From assembly GCA_014621425.1 (NCBI GenBank), contig JAANBB010000280.1, forward strand, positions 1 to 53,663: a stretch of DNA of 53,663 bases, in the 5' to 3' direction. This DNA is from Cylindrodendrum hubeiense (Eukaryota > Ascomycota > Sordariomycetes > Hypocreales > Nectriaceae). The notes under the pieces are model-generated. The model ran no database searches and was not told the origin of the DNA. It worked only from the letters and a program-made list of their open reading frames with translations. A program made the translations under genes and the position numbers. Shown piece after piece: positions 1 to 11,059 of this stretch. The number at the start of each line of letters is the position of its first letter. Positions within the stretch are counted from its first letter, which is position 1.

Positions 1-225
1 GAGTTTGCCGATGCAGTCGAGGGCGGCGGTGGTCAGTTGGACGTTGTTGGATCTTGAGGCCAGCTGGAGGGGGGCGAAGACGATTTCGGGGCTGGGGAGC
101 TGGTCCTGCTCCTTGATGGCTTCGAGGGCCTTGGTAGCCGACTCAGCGAGTTGCTTATTGCGCTGAGCATCCTTGGACGAGGCAATGGCCTCGAGCGAGG
201 ACACTACAAACTTGAGGGAGCTCAT
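1..225 (-). CDS. SEC7: Sec7-type ARF guanine-nucleotide exchange factor, N-terminal fragment
   Basis: This is a partial gene: only the first 75 codons lie in the window and the rest runs off the left edge. It begins with ATG at 225 on the minus strand. The protein starts MSSLKFVVSSLEAIASSKDA and reaches a PLQLASRSNNVQ...ALDCIGKL segment. In Sec7/BIG proteins this is the start of the DCB (dimerisation and cyclophilin-binding) domain, where a helix containing PLQLAC and ALDCIGKL is conserved. Known role: large ARF-GEFs activate ARF GTPases on trans-Golgi membranes and drive vesicle formation. The catalytic Sec7 domain would lie outside the window, so assignment rests on the DCB motif only. The gene is divergent from the pyruvate dehydrogenase E2 gene. 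Confidence 0.8.
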   Translation of the reverse strand, partial: MSSLKFVVSSLEAIASSKDAQRNKQLAESATKALEAIKEQDQLPSPEIVFAPLQLASRSNNVQLTTAALDCIGKL

Positions 226-1821
226 GGGGGAGCGGAGCGAGGATCAGCGGCCATTCGGCAAGGGAGGTTGTAGGTTGTTCAAAGGGCGAGGTTGAGGCGA
301 GGCCGGAGTTTCCACGTAATTAATAAAGGGGACGGCGGCGATGGTGGCGGCGCGCGGCGGATCGGGATGGAGCTCAGCTCAACGGACGGCGGAGCAACGC
401 GCTGTCCTTTCTCTCGGCGAAAGCTGCAGTCGGTTCGTTTGGGGGAGTCTGGGGCTTCTCTTTTCAGGACAGGCTGAAATTATAAAAAGGAGATGAGAGA
501 GCGAATGCTGGTGCCTTGTCCAAGACTTCGTTGCTGGTCAGCTTTCGAGATGGCAGAAGTGGACAGCGTTCCCAAAATGAGCTTGGGTCCAGGCCGGTGC
601 GGGACCTGGCCCATGCCTGGACTTTTTTGGACGGCTCTGGTTGGGCTTGGGCCTGTTTGACGGCCGGCTAACGTTAGTTCAACATGGAGAGTGCAGGGAC
701 GCGAGGCCAGGACACGAAAGGGGCGGCCGTTTTAGACGGCGCCTCTCAAATGGGCCAGATGAGGAAATGAAGATTACGGTTGCGCGATGACTAAGGTCGC
801 CAAGCTGTCAGGGGTAGCGGTGGTGAAATAGGCTTACATAAGGTGAGCCATCGGAAGGAGGAAGATGTGATTATCCACAGACGGCCCGATCACGCTGTGT
901 CCCCAAAAGAGGCCATGCTATCAAAGCTGGTGGGGTGGTCGAAGTCCAGCCACGACATGAGGTACTTTATCTTCCGTAAATGAAATACCACGAGGCGGCC
1001 AGCAAATACGATGAGGACAGATCAACTGGAGGGCAAACGGCCATACACGTTGGATGCGCACATGCTGCTGCAGGGATAAAGGCAATGCACGTCTCGCACT
1101 CAACAGTCCCATCGACAGTCAACGTCAACGGGCAGACACATGCTCATGGCGATCCATCGCATTGCCCCGGGGTTCGGTTCATGTCGCGCAAATGATGTCC
1201 CGAGCGACTTTTTTTTGGTCCCGGGGGGCGCTCATGTACATGGTGCGGACTTGGGCCTCCTCCAGCGGGTCTCGTCCCACGGCAGCGGGTTTTCTTGTAG
1301 CGGCTCGACCCCCTAAAAGCCCTCCCTACCAGCAGCCACGAACCCCCAACGGCCCCTGAACGCCCCGAAAGGCGCTGTAAGAATGGCCCGCAGGCTCCTA
1401 ATCCCGCCCCTGGACTCCCAGATAGTGGCTTGTTCTGGCAGGGGTTTGCGCCGTCGTCGCCCCACGCTAGGCCCCAATGTGGCTTAGCACCCCCAAAGCT
1501 TCCCAGATGCCCAGAGGACGCCGGAGCTCAACGCAACGCGAAAAACTCCACGTCCAACCCCAAGAATTTCCCATCCCCGAACCTCTTCCGTCTCTCTCCT
1601 CCGCAAGAGCCTCTACCTCATTCTCTCTTCCTCCTTCCCCCTTCCCTCCGACGATCCCGGCGGCATCCGTCTCCTCCTCAATCGACGTCAATTGCCCCTT
1701 TCACTGTAAGTCCTGCGCCTTTTCCGGCCTCCGTGGCCTCACCCCATTGTTATCCCTCACCGCTGACGACTCCCTGTTCTGCGACCCAGAGAGACATTTA
1801 TCACACCCCCCGACGCCCAAG
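226..1821. other. Divergent intergenic region between SEC7 and PDH E2
   Basis: This holds the two divergent promoters and no convincing gene. A TATAAAAAGG element lies at 481-490. CCCCT-type motifs occur around 1311. A strongly pyrimidine-rich tract at about 1580-1700 precedes the E2 gene, as is common in highly expressed fungal genes. A probable 5'-UTR intron of E2 lies at 1706-1789 (GTAAGT donor, CTGAC branch at about 1763, CAG acceptor). Frames that run in from 1430 and 1477 look like leader sequence. Confidence 0.6.
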
Positions 1822-3287
1822 ATGCTCAGCGCCGCTCTCCGAAGGCGCGCTCTCGCCCCGGCCCAGAATGCTCTGCGAACTGGCTTCGCCGCGCATGTCG
1901 TGCGCTGCTATGCTTCCTTCCCCAGCCATCAGGTCATTAAGATGCCTGCCCTGTCGCCCACCATGACCCAGGGCAACATCGGCTCCTGGCAGAAGAAGGC
2001 CGGTGACGGCCTCGCTCCCGGTGACGTCCTAGTTGAGATTGAGACCGACAAGGCTCAGATGGACTTTGAGTTCCAAGAGGAGGGTGTTCTTGCCAAGCTC
2101 CTCAAGGAGTCAGGTGAGAAGGACGTCCCCGTTGGTACTGTAAGTCGCCCATTATACTCCAGCACTGCCTCTCTCGAGTGTCGTCGCCACGCGGATCGCC
2201 CGCAATTATTTTGCCGTTCGTCTCACTGACCTGTCAACCCTCGCAGCCCATCGCCGTCTTCGTCGAGGAGGGCACCGACATCTCCGCCTTCGAGCAGTTC
2301 ACCATCGCCGACGCTGGTGGCGACGCCGCTGCTGCCCCCAAGGCCGAGGAGAAGTCTGAGGCTTCCCCCGCCGCTACCGAGTCGACTCCTGTGCCCGAGC
2401 AGTACACCTCCACCCAGGGCCGTCTCGAGACTGCCCTCGACCGTGAGCCCAACATTTCCGCTGCTGCCAAGCGCCTGGCCCGTGAGAGCGGCGTCAGCGT
2501 CGAGACCCTCAAGGGCACCGGCAAGGGTGGAAAGATCACCGAGGAGGATGTCAAGAAGGCCGTCAGCGCCCCTGCTTCCGCCGCCCCCAGCGCCACCTAC
2601 GAGGATACCCCCATCTCCGGCATGCGCAAGGTTATCGCTGGCCGCCTGCTCGAGTCTACTCAGACCAACCCCCACTTCTACGTCACCAGCTCCATCTCCG
2701 TTAGCAAGCTGCTCAAGCTCCGCCAGGCTCTCAACAGCTCCGCCGACGGCAAGTACAAGCTGTCCGTCAACGACTTCCTGATCAAGGCCATGGCCGTCGC
2801 CAGCCGCAAGGTGCCCCAGGTCAACTCCAGCTGGCGCGATGACAGCATCCGCCAGTTCAACTCGGTGGACGTCTCCGTGGCCGTTTCCACCCCCACTGGC
2901 CTCATCACCCCCATCGTCACCGGCGTTGAGGGCCGCGGCCTCGAGTCCATCTCGGTCAAGGTCAAGGAGCTGGCCAAGAAGGCCCGCGACAACAAGCTCA
3001 AGCCCGAGGAGTACCAGGGCGGCACCATCTCCATCTCCAACATGGGCATGAACAGCGCTGTCGACCACTTCACTGCCGTCATCAACCCCCCTCAGGCGGC
3101 CATCCTCGCCGTTGGCACCACCCGCAAGGTTGCCATCCCTGCCGAGAACGAGGAGGGTATTGAGTGGGACGAGCAGATCACCGTCACCGGCAGCTTCGAC
3201 CACAAGGTTGTGGACGGTGCCGTTGGCGCCGAGTGGATCAAGGAGCTCAAGAAGGTCCTCGAGAACCCTCTCGAGCTCCTCCTCTAA
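1822..3287 (+). CDS. LAT1: Dihydrolipoamide acetyltransferase, E2 of pyruvate dehydrogenase, mitochondrial
   Basis: Exons are 1822-2139 and 2247-3287 (452 aa); the intron 2140-2246 has a GTAAGT donor and a CAG acceptor and keeps the frame. E2 transfers the acetyl group from E1 to CoA in the pyruvate dehydrogenase complex of the mitochondrial matrix. Residues 1-30 are Arg-rich and free of acidic residues, as in a mitochondrial presequence. The lipoyl domain (about 35-112) carries ETDKA with lipoyl-Lys77. An Ala/Glu/Pro-rich linker follows, then an E1/E3-binding domain ([12 protein letters not shown]...[12 protein letters not shown]). The catalytic domain ends with DHKVVDG, giving His425 and Asp429. 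Length and the LELLL terminus fit fungal E2. The ATG at 1822 is chosen because it begins the presequence. The frame runs open upstream to 1477, but that part reads as leader. Confidence 0.96.
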
Positions 3288-3771
3288 ATTGGAGATATTG
3301 GACGGCCACCGTCACACCCTCAAGTTTCCCACCAAATCCGGGGGTACAAATCCTAAGAATAATACTCGTACGATATCGAAGTGCTTCTCCTTTAGCTTAT
3401 CGTATCCGTTTTACGTAAATAGTTAGGGTCTTAATGGTTATTAGGAAGGTTGAATTGGTCCTATTCTCTCACCCTTTGCGCGGCGGGGCAGCCGGGAGTC
3501 ATAGTCTCCGTCGCGAGCCGGTTCTAACCTTCACTAAGCCCAAGAACCTCCGCAATCGGCCTTCTCCACATTGACGGGAAACAGGCGTATATGAAGCAAG
3601 TAGTCGCACTTGCATGACGCAGGAGGAATCGCTGGCCATCTCTCTTCCATGTACTATTATATCATAAGGAGTCGTCAATTGAAAAGAGGCATCTTTGCGA
3701 GCCTGTGCACTGGAGTTAAAGCTCTACACCCAAGACAACAGCACTCAATCGCCCGGAACAGAAACTTGACC
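3288..3771. other. Spacer between E2 and the 117-aa gene
   Basis: It contains the E2 3' UTR (AT-rich around 3340-3440) and the short leader of the next gene. No ORF with family-like features is seen. Confidence 0.5.
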
Positions 3772-4125
3772 ATGAGCCTCTACGACGGCAAGACATTCCG
3801 CTCGGCCTCCAACACGGCCAATGGCGAAGTCGGCGCCGAGACGCTCTTCCACTACCACCAGGACGGCAGCATCGTGTGGGCCGAGTACGGAGGCGGTTCC
3901 ATCGTTCGCGGCACGCTGATCGCCACCGTGACAGCCGCAGACAACAGCCTAGACATGCGGTACCAGCATGTCAACCGCGAGGGCGAACTCATGACGGGCC
4001 AGTGCCGATCTAAGCCCGAGGTGTTGGAGGATGGACGGCTGCGGATGCATGAGAAGTGGGCATGGACAAGTGGGGATCGATCCGAAGGGGAGTCTGTGAT
4101 CGAAGAGGTTAAGAAGGAGTCATGA
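3772..4125 (+). CDS. Bacterial-type N-acetylglutamate synthase-like small protein
   Basis: Intronless, 117 aa, starting at ATG 3772 in the context gaccATGag. An upstream extension of the frame to 3610 looks non-coding. The protein contains SNTANGEVGAETLFHY, IVWAEYGGGSIVRGTL, DMRYQHVN.EGELMTG and EKWAWTSGDRSEGESVIEE. I recognise these as the conserved blocks of a short, single-domain family widespread in bacteria and often labelled 'n-acetylglutamate synthase' in databases. It lacks the GNAT acetyl-CoA motif of true N-acetylglutamate synthases, so that label should not be taken as an enzymatic function. There is no targeting signal, so it is probably cytosolic. It is convergent with the MFS transporter gene, 269 bp away. 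Confidence 0.85.
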   Translation: MSLYDGKTFRSASNTANGEVGAETLFHYHQDGSIVWAEYGGGSIVRGTLIATVTAADNSLDMRYQHVNREGELMTGQCRSKPEVLEDGRLRMHEKWAWTSGDRSEGESVIEEVKKES

Positions 4126-4394
4126 CGAGAAGGGAGTGAATGATATCAAATCAAGCTCAAGACTGCACATAGCGTATTCCAGGGTACAGGGGGGAGGCAT
4201 GATCCGGAGTATAAGTTATTAATATAGAGATTCAACATGTTCTCCTCAAAGTCCTCTCAACTAGCAGTTCATCTCGTGGGATTGGGGATTCCTATAACTC
4301 CAATGCAAATATCAGTCCTAGCCAGTGTGCGTCTCTATACAGCCCCATAGGCACGCTCTTCATAAATCTCCTAACTCGACTCGCCAGAGGCTCC

Positions 4395-5761
4395 TCAGGT
4401 CTTGCCAAACAGACCCTTGGGGGACTTCGACTTTGCCGCCATAGCCACGAGAGCCCCAACCATCGTCATGGCACCTCCAAAATACGTCACCTCATTGAAC
4501 CGCCCATATCTGTCAATCATGGCACCGCTCACAGGCGGTCCCACCAGCGCCGCGAAGGAAGCGAGCGCCATGCCCACACCCATGTACGTGCCAATGTTCT
4601 TCGGGTCGTCGGCGCACAGCGTAATAGCCACAGACCCACCAGAGATGATGGCGCCTGAGGCGAAACCAAACAATGTCGCGATCACAATGATACTCGCGTT
4701 GGTTTCCGCCTCAGGCCAGCAGAAAATGATGATAGAAGTGGCAATAGACGCTGCGATGAAAGTGTTGATGCGGCCAAACTTGTCGCCCAGCACGCCCGGG
4801 ATGACTCGTCCGAAGATGGAGGCGCCGTTGACCATGGCTACCATGTAGCTGGCCAGACTTTCACTCATTCCCTTGGTGATGGCGTACGTCGGCAGCAAAA
4901 ACAACGGCACGAACATGCCAATCATGCCGAAGAACATGGACACGATGAGCAGCACGTACATGGGCTCGCGGAACGAGGACCAGAGGAAAAAGCGGGTGCG
5001 GCGCGGCGGCAGACGAGACCGGATGCACAGGGCGGCGACGATGAGGAAGGGCAGCATGATGAAGCCGGTGATGCGGACGGACCAGCCGAAGCCGATGTCG
5101 GTCTTGGTGAGCAGGTTGGAGAGCACAATCGGGAAGACGACGGCGCCCAGCGACGACCCGGCGATGGCGAGGCCCATGGCAGCGCCGCGGTTCTTGTTGA
5201 ACCACTGCGGCACGGCTGAGAGCGCCGGGAACATGAGCAGCCCGTTGGCGAGGCCGGTGAGGATGCCTTGGGCGAGCATGAACTGCCAGTACGACTTGCA
5301 GATGCTGGTCATCATGATGGAAAAGACGTATAGCACTGCAGCCGGGCGGACGAGCTGCCAGTCACTCGTTAGCAACCAACTCACTGCTCACTCAAGGGGA
5401 CACGGAGACATACCCACGCGCCGAACCGATCAAACAACGGTCCTCCCACCGCGCCCGTCGCGAAGATCAGAAACGCCTGCACGGAGCCGATCCAGGCGAT
5501 TTCGTCGGCGCTGCGCTCGGGCATCTGGTTGAACATGTAGTAGGCCTGGAAGATGCCGAAGACGTTGGTGTAGCCGAGAGTGCAGAAGAAGGCGCATGCG
5601 CCGCCGGCAGCGACGAGCCATGCTCTGAGCCCGCCATCTGGAAAGTCGCCTTCGTCGTTGGTCTTTGGTTCCTGGTCACTTATTGCGATGCTGGGGTCGT
5701 TGCAGGTGGAGGATGTCTCAGTGTCGGGAGCTGCGAGTTTCTCGGTCAAGGGGACGGCCAT
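4395..5761 (-). CDS. MFS transporter, monocarboxylate-porter type
   Basis: Exons on the minus strand are 5761-5414 and 5354-4395 (435 aa); the 59-nt intron 5355-5413 has a GTATGT donor and a CAG acceptor and is phase 0. The frame stays open upstream of 5761, but the next candidate start is TTG, so the ATG (MAVPLTEK) is used. After a hydrophilic N-terminus comes FPDGGLRAWLVAAGG, typical of the fungal monocarboxylate-transporter-like (MCT/MCH) branch of the major facilitator superfamily. Then follow twelve predicted helices, with FDRFG in the helix 2-3 loop, a FNKNRGAAMGLAIAGSS block near helices 4-5, and GDKFGR in the second half. Substrates of this branch vary (monocarboxylates, riboflavin, siderophore-like compounds, metabolites) and cannot be told from sequence. 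The divergent Zn2Cys6 regulator 629 bp away is a candidate regulator. Confidence 0.88.
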
Positions 5762-6390
5762 GATGACGGTGGCTTGTTGAAAGAGTGTGAGTAAATTCAA
5801 GACCGGTTTAATGTGATTCTCTTTCTCTCAAATCAACTTCAACTGGTGTTGGAGCTCTGCTTGTCGTGATGAACCCGTGTACTTGATGGCAGCCGCCACC
5901 TCCTTATAGCTTGAGTCCAACATGTTGAGCCCGGGGCCAAACCACCGCCTGCCGGCTTTTTCCACTCCACATCAACCCATTTCGGGGTTCTTCAGTAGGC
6001 TTAATTTGCCCTGGATGGTCAGAAGGCGCTATTCGTAACTGATGCTACGCCGCCACGATATTTCGAAGGATGAAAGATGTCGTTGCGTGGGTCGCTGTGT
6101 AAGTCATGTCGGTGATTTCGATTCCCGCCTCGGTGAATTGCAGGCCTCCGCCAATCAGCGCCCAGAGCTGCGTCGATTCTTTCGAATTTGCCGGTCCGCG
6201 CCAAAGGCCGAAGCTTCGTCGTCATCCAGCAAAGCTCGCACTTCTCCCCAAGAGCGACGGCAATTCCAAGTAAAACCCTTGTCGTCGCAGTTTCCCACCT
6301 TATCTTGTATTCCCCGTCGCTCTTTGTCTCCCTCCTGCAGCTGCATCGTCGGGTTGGCGCCTTTTCCCCAGAAGCAAAGATCCGGCCGCC
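5762..6390. promoter_or_regulatory. Shared divergent promoter of the MFS transporter and Zn2Cys6 regulator 1
   Basis: The two start codons are separated by 629 bp. A CCAAT box in the context CGCCAATCAG lies at about 6150. CGG/CCG triplets, the half-sites bound by Zn2Cys6 proteins, are present, but I see no clean spaced inverted pair. No ORF here is convincing. Confidence 0.5.
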
Positions 6391-8929
6391 ATGGCTCCGT
6401 CCCCACCCCTGTCTCTCAATCACCCGAGCTTCTTCCTCACTCAACCGGAACTAACCCTACCCACCGAGCCCAGCCAAGGCCGGGCCGTCGCCGAGACTAC
6501 GGAGGTTGATCTTGCTGAATCGGCCCCGTTGGTCCCGGATGCGGAGGATACGGACTCGGCAACGAATCCGTCGGCATTGAATCAACTTACAGCCAAGCCG
6601 GAAAAGAAACGCCGTCGTCCCGCCCTCTCATGCGAGCAATGCCGTCGCCGCAAGATCCGCTGTGACCGCGGCTTGCCCTGCGTCAACTGTATAAAGTCCA
6701 AGATCTCACCGTGTACCTATGCTCCAACTCATGTTCCCGCATCCCGAACTAGAAAAGTTGTGAGCCATGGCCAAGACTTTGGTGCCCCCGTGGTTTCGTC
6801 CCATGTTCCTGCCAGGTCAGCTCCAGTCATCGAGTCCCACAGGCCATCCGCTGGGGGCAACCTTGATCCAACGGCGCAAGTATCTAGTGTCCCCAGCTCG
6901 ACGGTAGGATCCACCTCGGATACTTCAACAGTGGATGCCTTGGCTGCTAGGGTTCGTGAGCTGGAACAGAAGCTCTCAGACTCCTTTCACATCTCTCGCC
7001 AGACAGCAGATGTACTAGAACACGATGAAAAGCAAGACGAGCACGCGCCCATGAAAGGAACTATATCCAAGACTCGTTTCTTCGGACAGAGCCACTGGAT
7101 GAATGGCGCCGACATGGTAAGTCTCAAATTCTCCACTTATCTATGAGTCGAGTGCTAACACGACGCAGTTCCCATCCATCCTAGGCGTCCTAAGACATGC
7201 CGAAGAGCGAAAGATAGGCCCGCATCTCATATTCGTCAAGTGCAAGACCTTGGCACGCACCATTAAAGAGAACCGAAACAGACCCATCTCCTCGGCTGCA
7301 CTCGGCAAGTCGATCCCCATGAGGAACCTTGCCGACCAGTTGGTTGACGCCTACTTCCGCACCTTCGAAGGCGCCATCCGCATCCTCCATATCCAGACCT
7401 TCCGCGCTGAGTACGAGAGGTATTGGCAGAACCCAAGTGCTGCCAATGATGTTTTCATCATGCAGATGCAGTTGGTCATGGCTCTCGGCGCGACCGTCCA
7501 CGATGACCTCTTCTCTCTCCGCGCCACAGCCATGCAATGGGTTCATGAGGCCCAGCTCTGGCTACTATTACCCCCTGAAAAGAGCAGGATGACCATTGGG
7601 GGGATCCAGATCATGTGCATGCTGTCCATTGCCAAGGCCACCTGTGCCATCGGGCAGGACTTGACCTGGATCACCACCGGCGGACTGATCCGCCAGGCCA
7701 TGTACATGGGCCTGCACCGCGACCCCAGGCATTTGGCCGATATGTCTGTCTTTCGCGCCGAGATGCGCCGGCGGCTGTGGGCAACCATTCTTGAGCTGAA
7801 CCTGCAGTCCTCCTACGATGCCGGTGGCCCGCCGTTAATTTCATCCAGTCACTATGATACTCGGCTGCCTGCGAACCTCGACGACGATCAGCTCAGCGAC
7901 GAGTCCGACAAAACCAAGGCACCACATAGTAGTTCCGATACTCTCACTGACATGTCCGTCCAGTTGGCCCTTCTCAAGTCACAGTTGTTGCGGCTTGCCA
8001 TTATCAGACATGTCAACGAGCTTCGATCCAAGGAGTCTTATCCCGAGACACTGCGCCTCAACTCAGAGCTTGCCAAGGCCTGTCGAGGCCTGACTGAGTC
8101 CCTAGCTTCCCTTACCTACGCCCAGAAGCAAGTCTCTCGATCCATCATCACGCAATTCCACTGCTGTCTAGTTCAAATGCTTGTCTACCGCTGTTTTCTA
8201 TCACTGCACCAGCCTATGCTCAAGCGTGCAGCCGAAGATCCGACAGTATACTACTCCCGCAAGGTGTCTCTCGACTCTTCTCTCAAAATTGCCCAGATCT
8301 GTAACCTCTCCCATCCGCGGTATCCTTCCGCGCCTCCGGGTGCTCTAGATCCGATGACGACGTTTGACCGTCTCATCACCAACGGCGCTGGACTCTTCCG
8401 CGTCATCCCTGTACAAACACTCTTCTCCATCGCGATGGAGCTCATTAAGAAAAAGGAGGAGGAGCGAGACTCCCTCGGCAACATCCCCTCCGTGGGGAGC
8501 AACGAGCTACGCCTTGTGCTCGAATCTGCACTCGCGTGGACGCAGCGGCGTCTTCGGTCGGGCGAGACCAATATAAAGGGGTATTGTTTCTCCGGAGCGT
8601 GTATTGCGCTCGCGGACGGCATCGAGAAAGGCTTGTCTCAAGAGCAGCTTGACCAAGCGGTTATCGACACGGGCTCGAGCATGAGCCTCAAGAGCTGGGA
8701 ACTACTGAAGGAGGTAGCCGAGCGGGAAGGAGCCAGTATAAATGAGGACGGCTCACCGGCTGGGACGGACGAGTCCGTGGAGGCTATGGAGGGCATTGTC
8801 GAGATGCCGTTTGACTGGATGGGCGACTTCAACTGGGATTCGATGGGCGAATTCTCTTGGGGACGCCAGGTCCCACGGCCATTTGGGGATATGGATTCTG
8901 TGGATCCCACGGTTGTGTCACAGTTCTGA
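6391..8929 (+). CDS. Zn2Cys6 transcription factor 1 (with fungal-specific TF domain)
   Basis: Exons are 6391-7116 and 7169-8929 (828 aa); the 52-nt intron 7117-7168 has GTAAGT, a GCTAAC branch and a CAG acceptor, phase 0. The start ATG sits in a good context (gccgccATGG). The binuclear zinc cluster is at Cys81, 84, 91, 97, 100 and 108 (C-X2-C-X6-C-X5-C-X2-C-X7-C), preceded by a basic KKRRRP stretch. A short heptad-like segment, VDALAARVRELEQKL (about 180-195), could dimerise. The central part, with DAYFRTFEGAIRILH, GLHRDPRH and RRRLWATILEL, matches the fungal_trans regulatory domain (PF04082-like). The acidic C-terminus (EMPFDWMGDFNWDSMGEF) looks like an activation region. A nuclear, DNA-binding role follows from the family; the target genes are unknown. 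Confidence 0.92.
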
Positions 8930-9362
8930 TGGTTTAGATGATATCATGTACAAAAAGTGTTTATTTGCTGTAGGAATGCAGCAAGTGTTGGAGTTGGGCC
9001 GGTTTGTCAGTATAGATTTAGGTGGGTGTTGGATCATATCTCAACAGTCTACTTAGCGGAATACCCTCTTTCCTCTGGAAAAATACAACTCAACTTAGTA
9101 AATCATTACATATTCGTCTTGAACATCGTCTCCTTCAACTTCTAGTCTCTATGCGAAGGATCCGTGTCCTAATTGCGACTAGATCGAAGCTACAGGGTAG
9201 CTCCGCGTCCAAAACTATTTGTGGGCCGGCCGGTTTCCTCATGAGTCAATCCTCTCACCATCTACACTCGAGGACCCGATGTCGTCCCTACTTTGAAGCA
9301 AGATGAGATAAATTGTGTCTTATAAGTTATGGATCTCTGGATGAATTTCGCACATGATAAAT
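8930..9362. other. Spacer between the two Zn2Cys6 genes
   Basis: This is AT-rich 3' UTR of the upstream gene and leader of the next. I see no gene and no clear site. Confidence 0.4.
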
Positions 9363-11059
9363 ATGAAGCCCAAGTCCGGCTGCTGGACTTGTAAAAGTGA
9401 AATCACCACCCGCTCAATTACCCCTTATCGGCCAGAAACGGCGGCTAACATGCTATGCAGGACGGAAGATTGGCTGCGACAAGGGCCTGCCGCATTGCGG
9501 CAATTGCACCCGTACAAGGAGGGAATGCCTAGGCTACGGCGTCCGGCTTGTGTGGCCGGACCGTCCGGATGGGCGACGACCAAAGGCCGAAGTCGTTGCC
9601 CTAGACCAGTTGAGAACCGGTGCCTCTGAGCAGCAGCGGCCCCAACATTACGCTGTTCAGTTCTTAAACGTCACATTTGGCGACATTGAGGCGGTGAAAT
9701 GCGGGCATTCATATCGCCCATTGGTGAGAAGACTCCCCCCGAGCCCAGCGCGCAGCCTCAGCGTCCATCCCGTTGTAGGCCAGGATGCCATGCTCCTGAG
9801 TTATTGTAAGTTCACTCAAGGACAATCCGAATGAGAGGACTCTAAACAAAGAAAGACGAAAAACGCATCGCAACGATGATATCGACCACACACACCCGCA
9901 ACGGGTTCCACCACGACCTCCTTCCCATGGCGCTCACCCGCTCAGACGCGGCCTCGTCAGCCCTCTGCAACGCCATGCTCGCCGTTTCCGCATACCACTC
10001 CTGTGGCGCACTCGCTGCCTTGCCCTATAAGACCAATGCAGTTAGTTATTTGTCTCGGGCTTTAGTCTCCAACGTCGGAGCAACAGAGATACAGATGGCT
10101 GCGTCCATGATGCTTTGCGTGTACAGCGTACGTTGGCCATATCTCAAATTCTCACGGTGTTTCAGTTTAAACTCACTTCAGGAACAGGTATTTGATGACG
10201 CTGAGGGGAACTGGAACGTTCACCTCAACGGAGCCCGGAAGATGCTCCAAAGTCTATACACCAATCGGAGACGACGCCAACTAGATTCTGATTTCACCCT
10301 TACCTGGTTTCTTTATCATGAGGTTCTCGGGCGCTTTACACGGCATCCGGGGGTAGACGAAGATGAAATAGACTTGCTGGCTCTGGCGCAAATGTCTGTA
10401 TCTGACGCCACCCTTGTGAGTTGCTCCTCGCTTTCCTTGATTTCATATGTCAGTGTTCTAATAGTAGACAGATCATCGGGTCACTAGGTTGTTCCCTAGA
10501 AACCATCTCTATCGTCCACAAGATCAACAAAATGCGCACAATACCCTCTAAAACCGCTCCTTCCAATCCATCCCCATTTATTGCAAAACAGCGGTTGGAT
10601 CTGGATAAACAGCTCAACAATCTTATCCAGACCCTTCCCTCCCTCGAAACGTCAGTTCATGCCTCGGAAAAAGCCCGCGTGCTCGCCATTGCAGAGCTAT
10701 ACCGTGTCGCCTCCATCCTCTACCTCCAACGTGTGTGCCCCATGCCGGAAGACAATGTCAGACGTGCTTCATTTCTAAAGCAGGGGTTCGACATACTCGA
10801 CAGCCTTGAAGTTGCGACGAGCCCATGGCCAGTTTTTGTCATTGCGTGCGAAAGCGCACCCTCGGATGAGCATCGGGTTATAATCCTCGGGGTGCTAGAT
10901 CGGATGGATGAGGTGCGGGGGATTGGCAATGTGCGGGTCATGAGAAGTCTCGTTGAGATGTTTTGGAAGCAATATGACCTGACGGGGTTTGGTGAAAAGG
11001 CATGGGCGACTTGGTGGGATGTAAGTGATGCTGCAGTCGCTGAACCGTGGTTTATTTGA
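9363..11059 (+). CDS. Zn2Cys6 transcription factor 2
   Basis: Five exons: 9363-9396, 9461-9805, 9856-10127, 10188-10415 and 10472-11059 (488 aa). The first intron interrupts the zinc cluster. Splicing restores CWTCKRRKIGCDKG and the full C-X2-C-X6-C-X6-C-X2-C-X6-C motif (Cys7, 10, 17, 24, 27, 34). Intron 3 could end at 10181 or 10187, both in frame; 10187 is preferred because it gives CVYSVFDD, the usual family sequence. ALCNAMLAVSAYHS and GNWNVHLNGARKML match the fungal-specific TF domain of the Acr2/SPT-like group (PF11951). An in-frame ATG at 9354 is an alternative start. A further possible intron, 11021-11063 (GTAAGT...CAG, 43 nt), would replace the last 12 residues with a different 12-residue tail ending at 11102. 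Nuclear regulator of unknown targets. Confidence 0.85.

Noticed and set aside
1430..1966. Ser/Pro-rich frame overlapping the E2 leader and first exon
   Set aside because: It lies in the pyrimidine-rich leader and in the wrong frame relative to E2.
2223..3203. A 326-codon frame antisense to the E2 gene
   Set aside because: Same codon-bias effect; the translation is low-complexity Gly/Asp/Val/Leu-rich and E2 is certain on the other strand.
3610..3771. N-terminal extension of the 117-aa protein
   Set aside because: Composition is unlike the family and the family start coincides with ATG 3772.
5762..5800. Upstream extension of the MFS transporter
   Set aside because: The extension would start at TTG; the ATG at 5761 is adequate and no conserved sequence precedes it.
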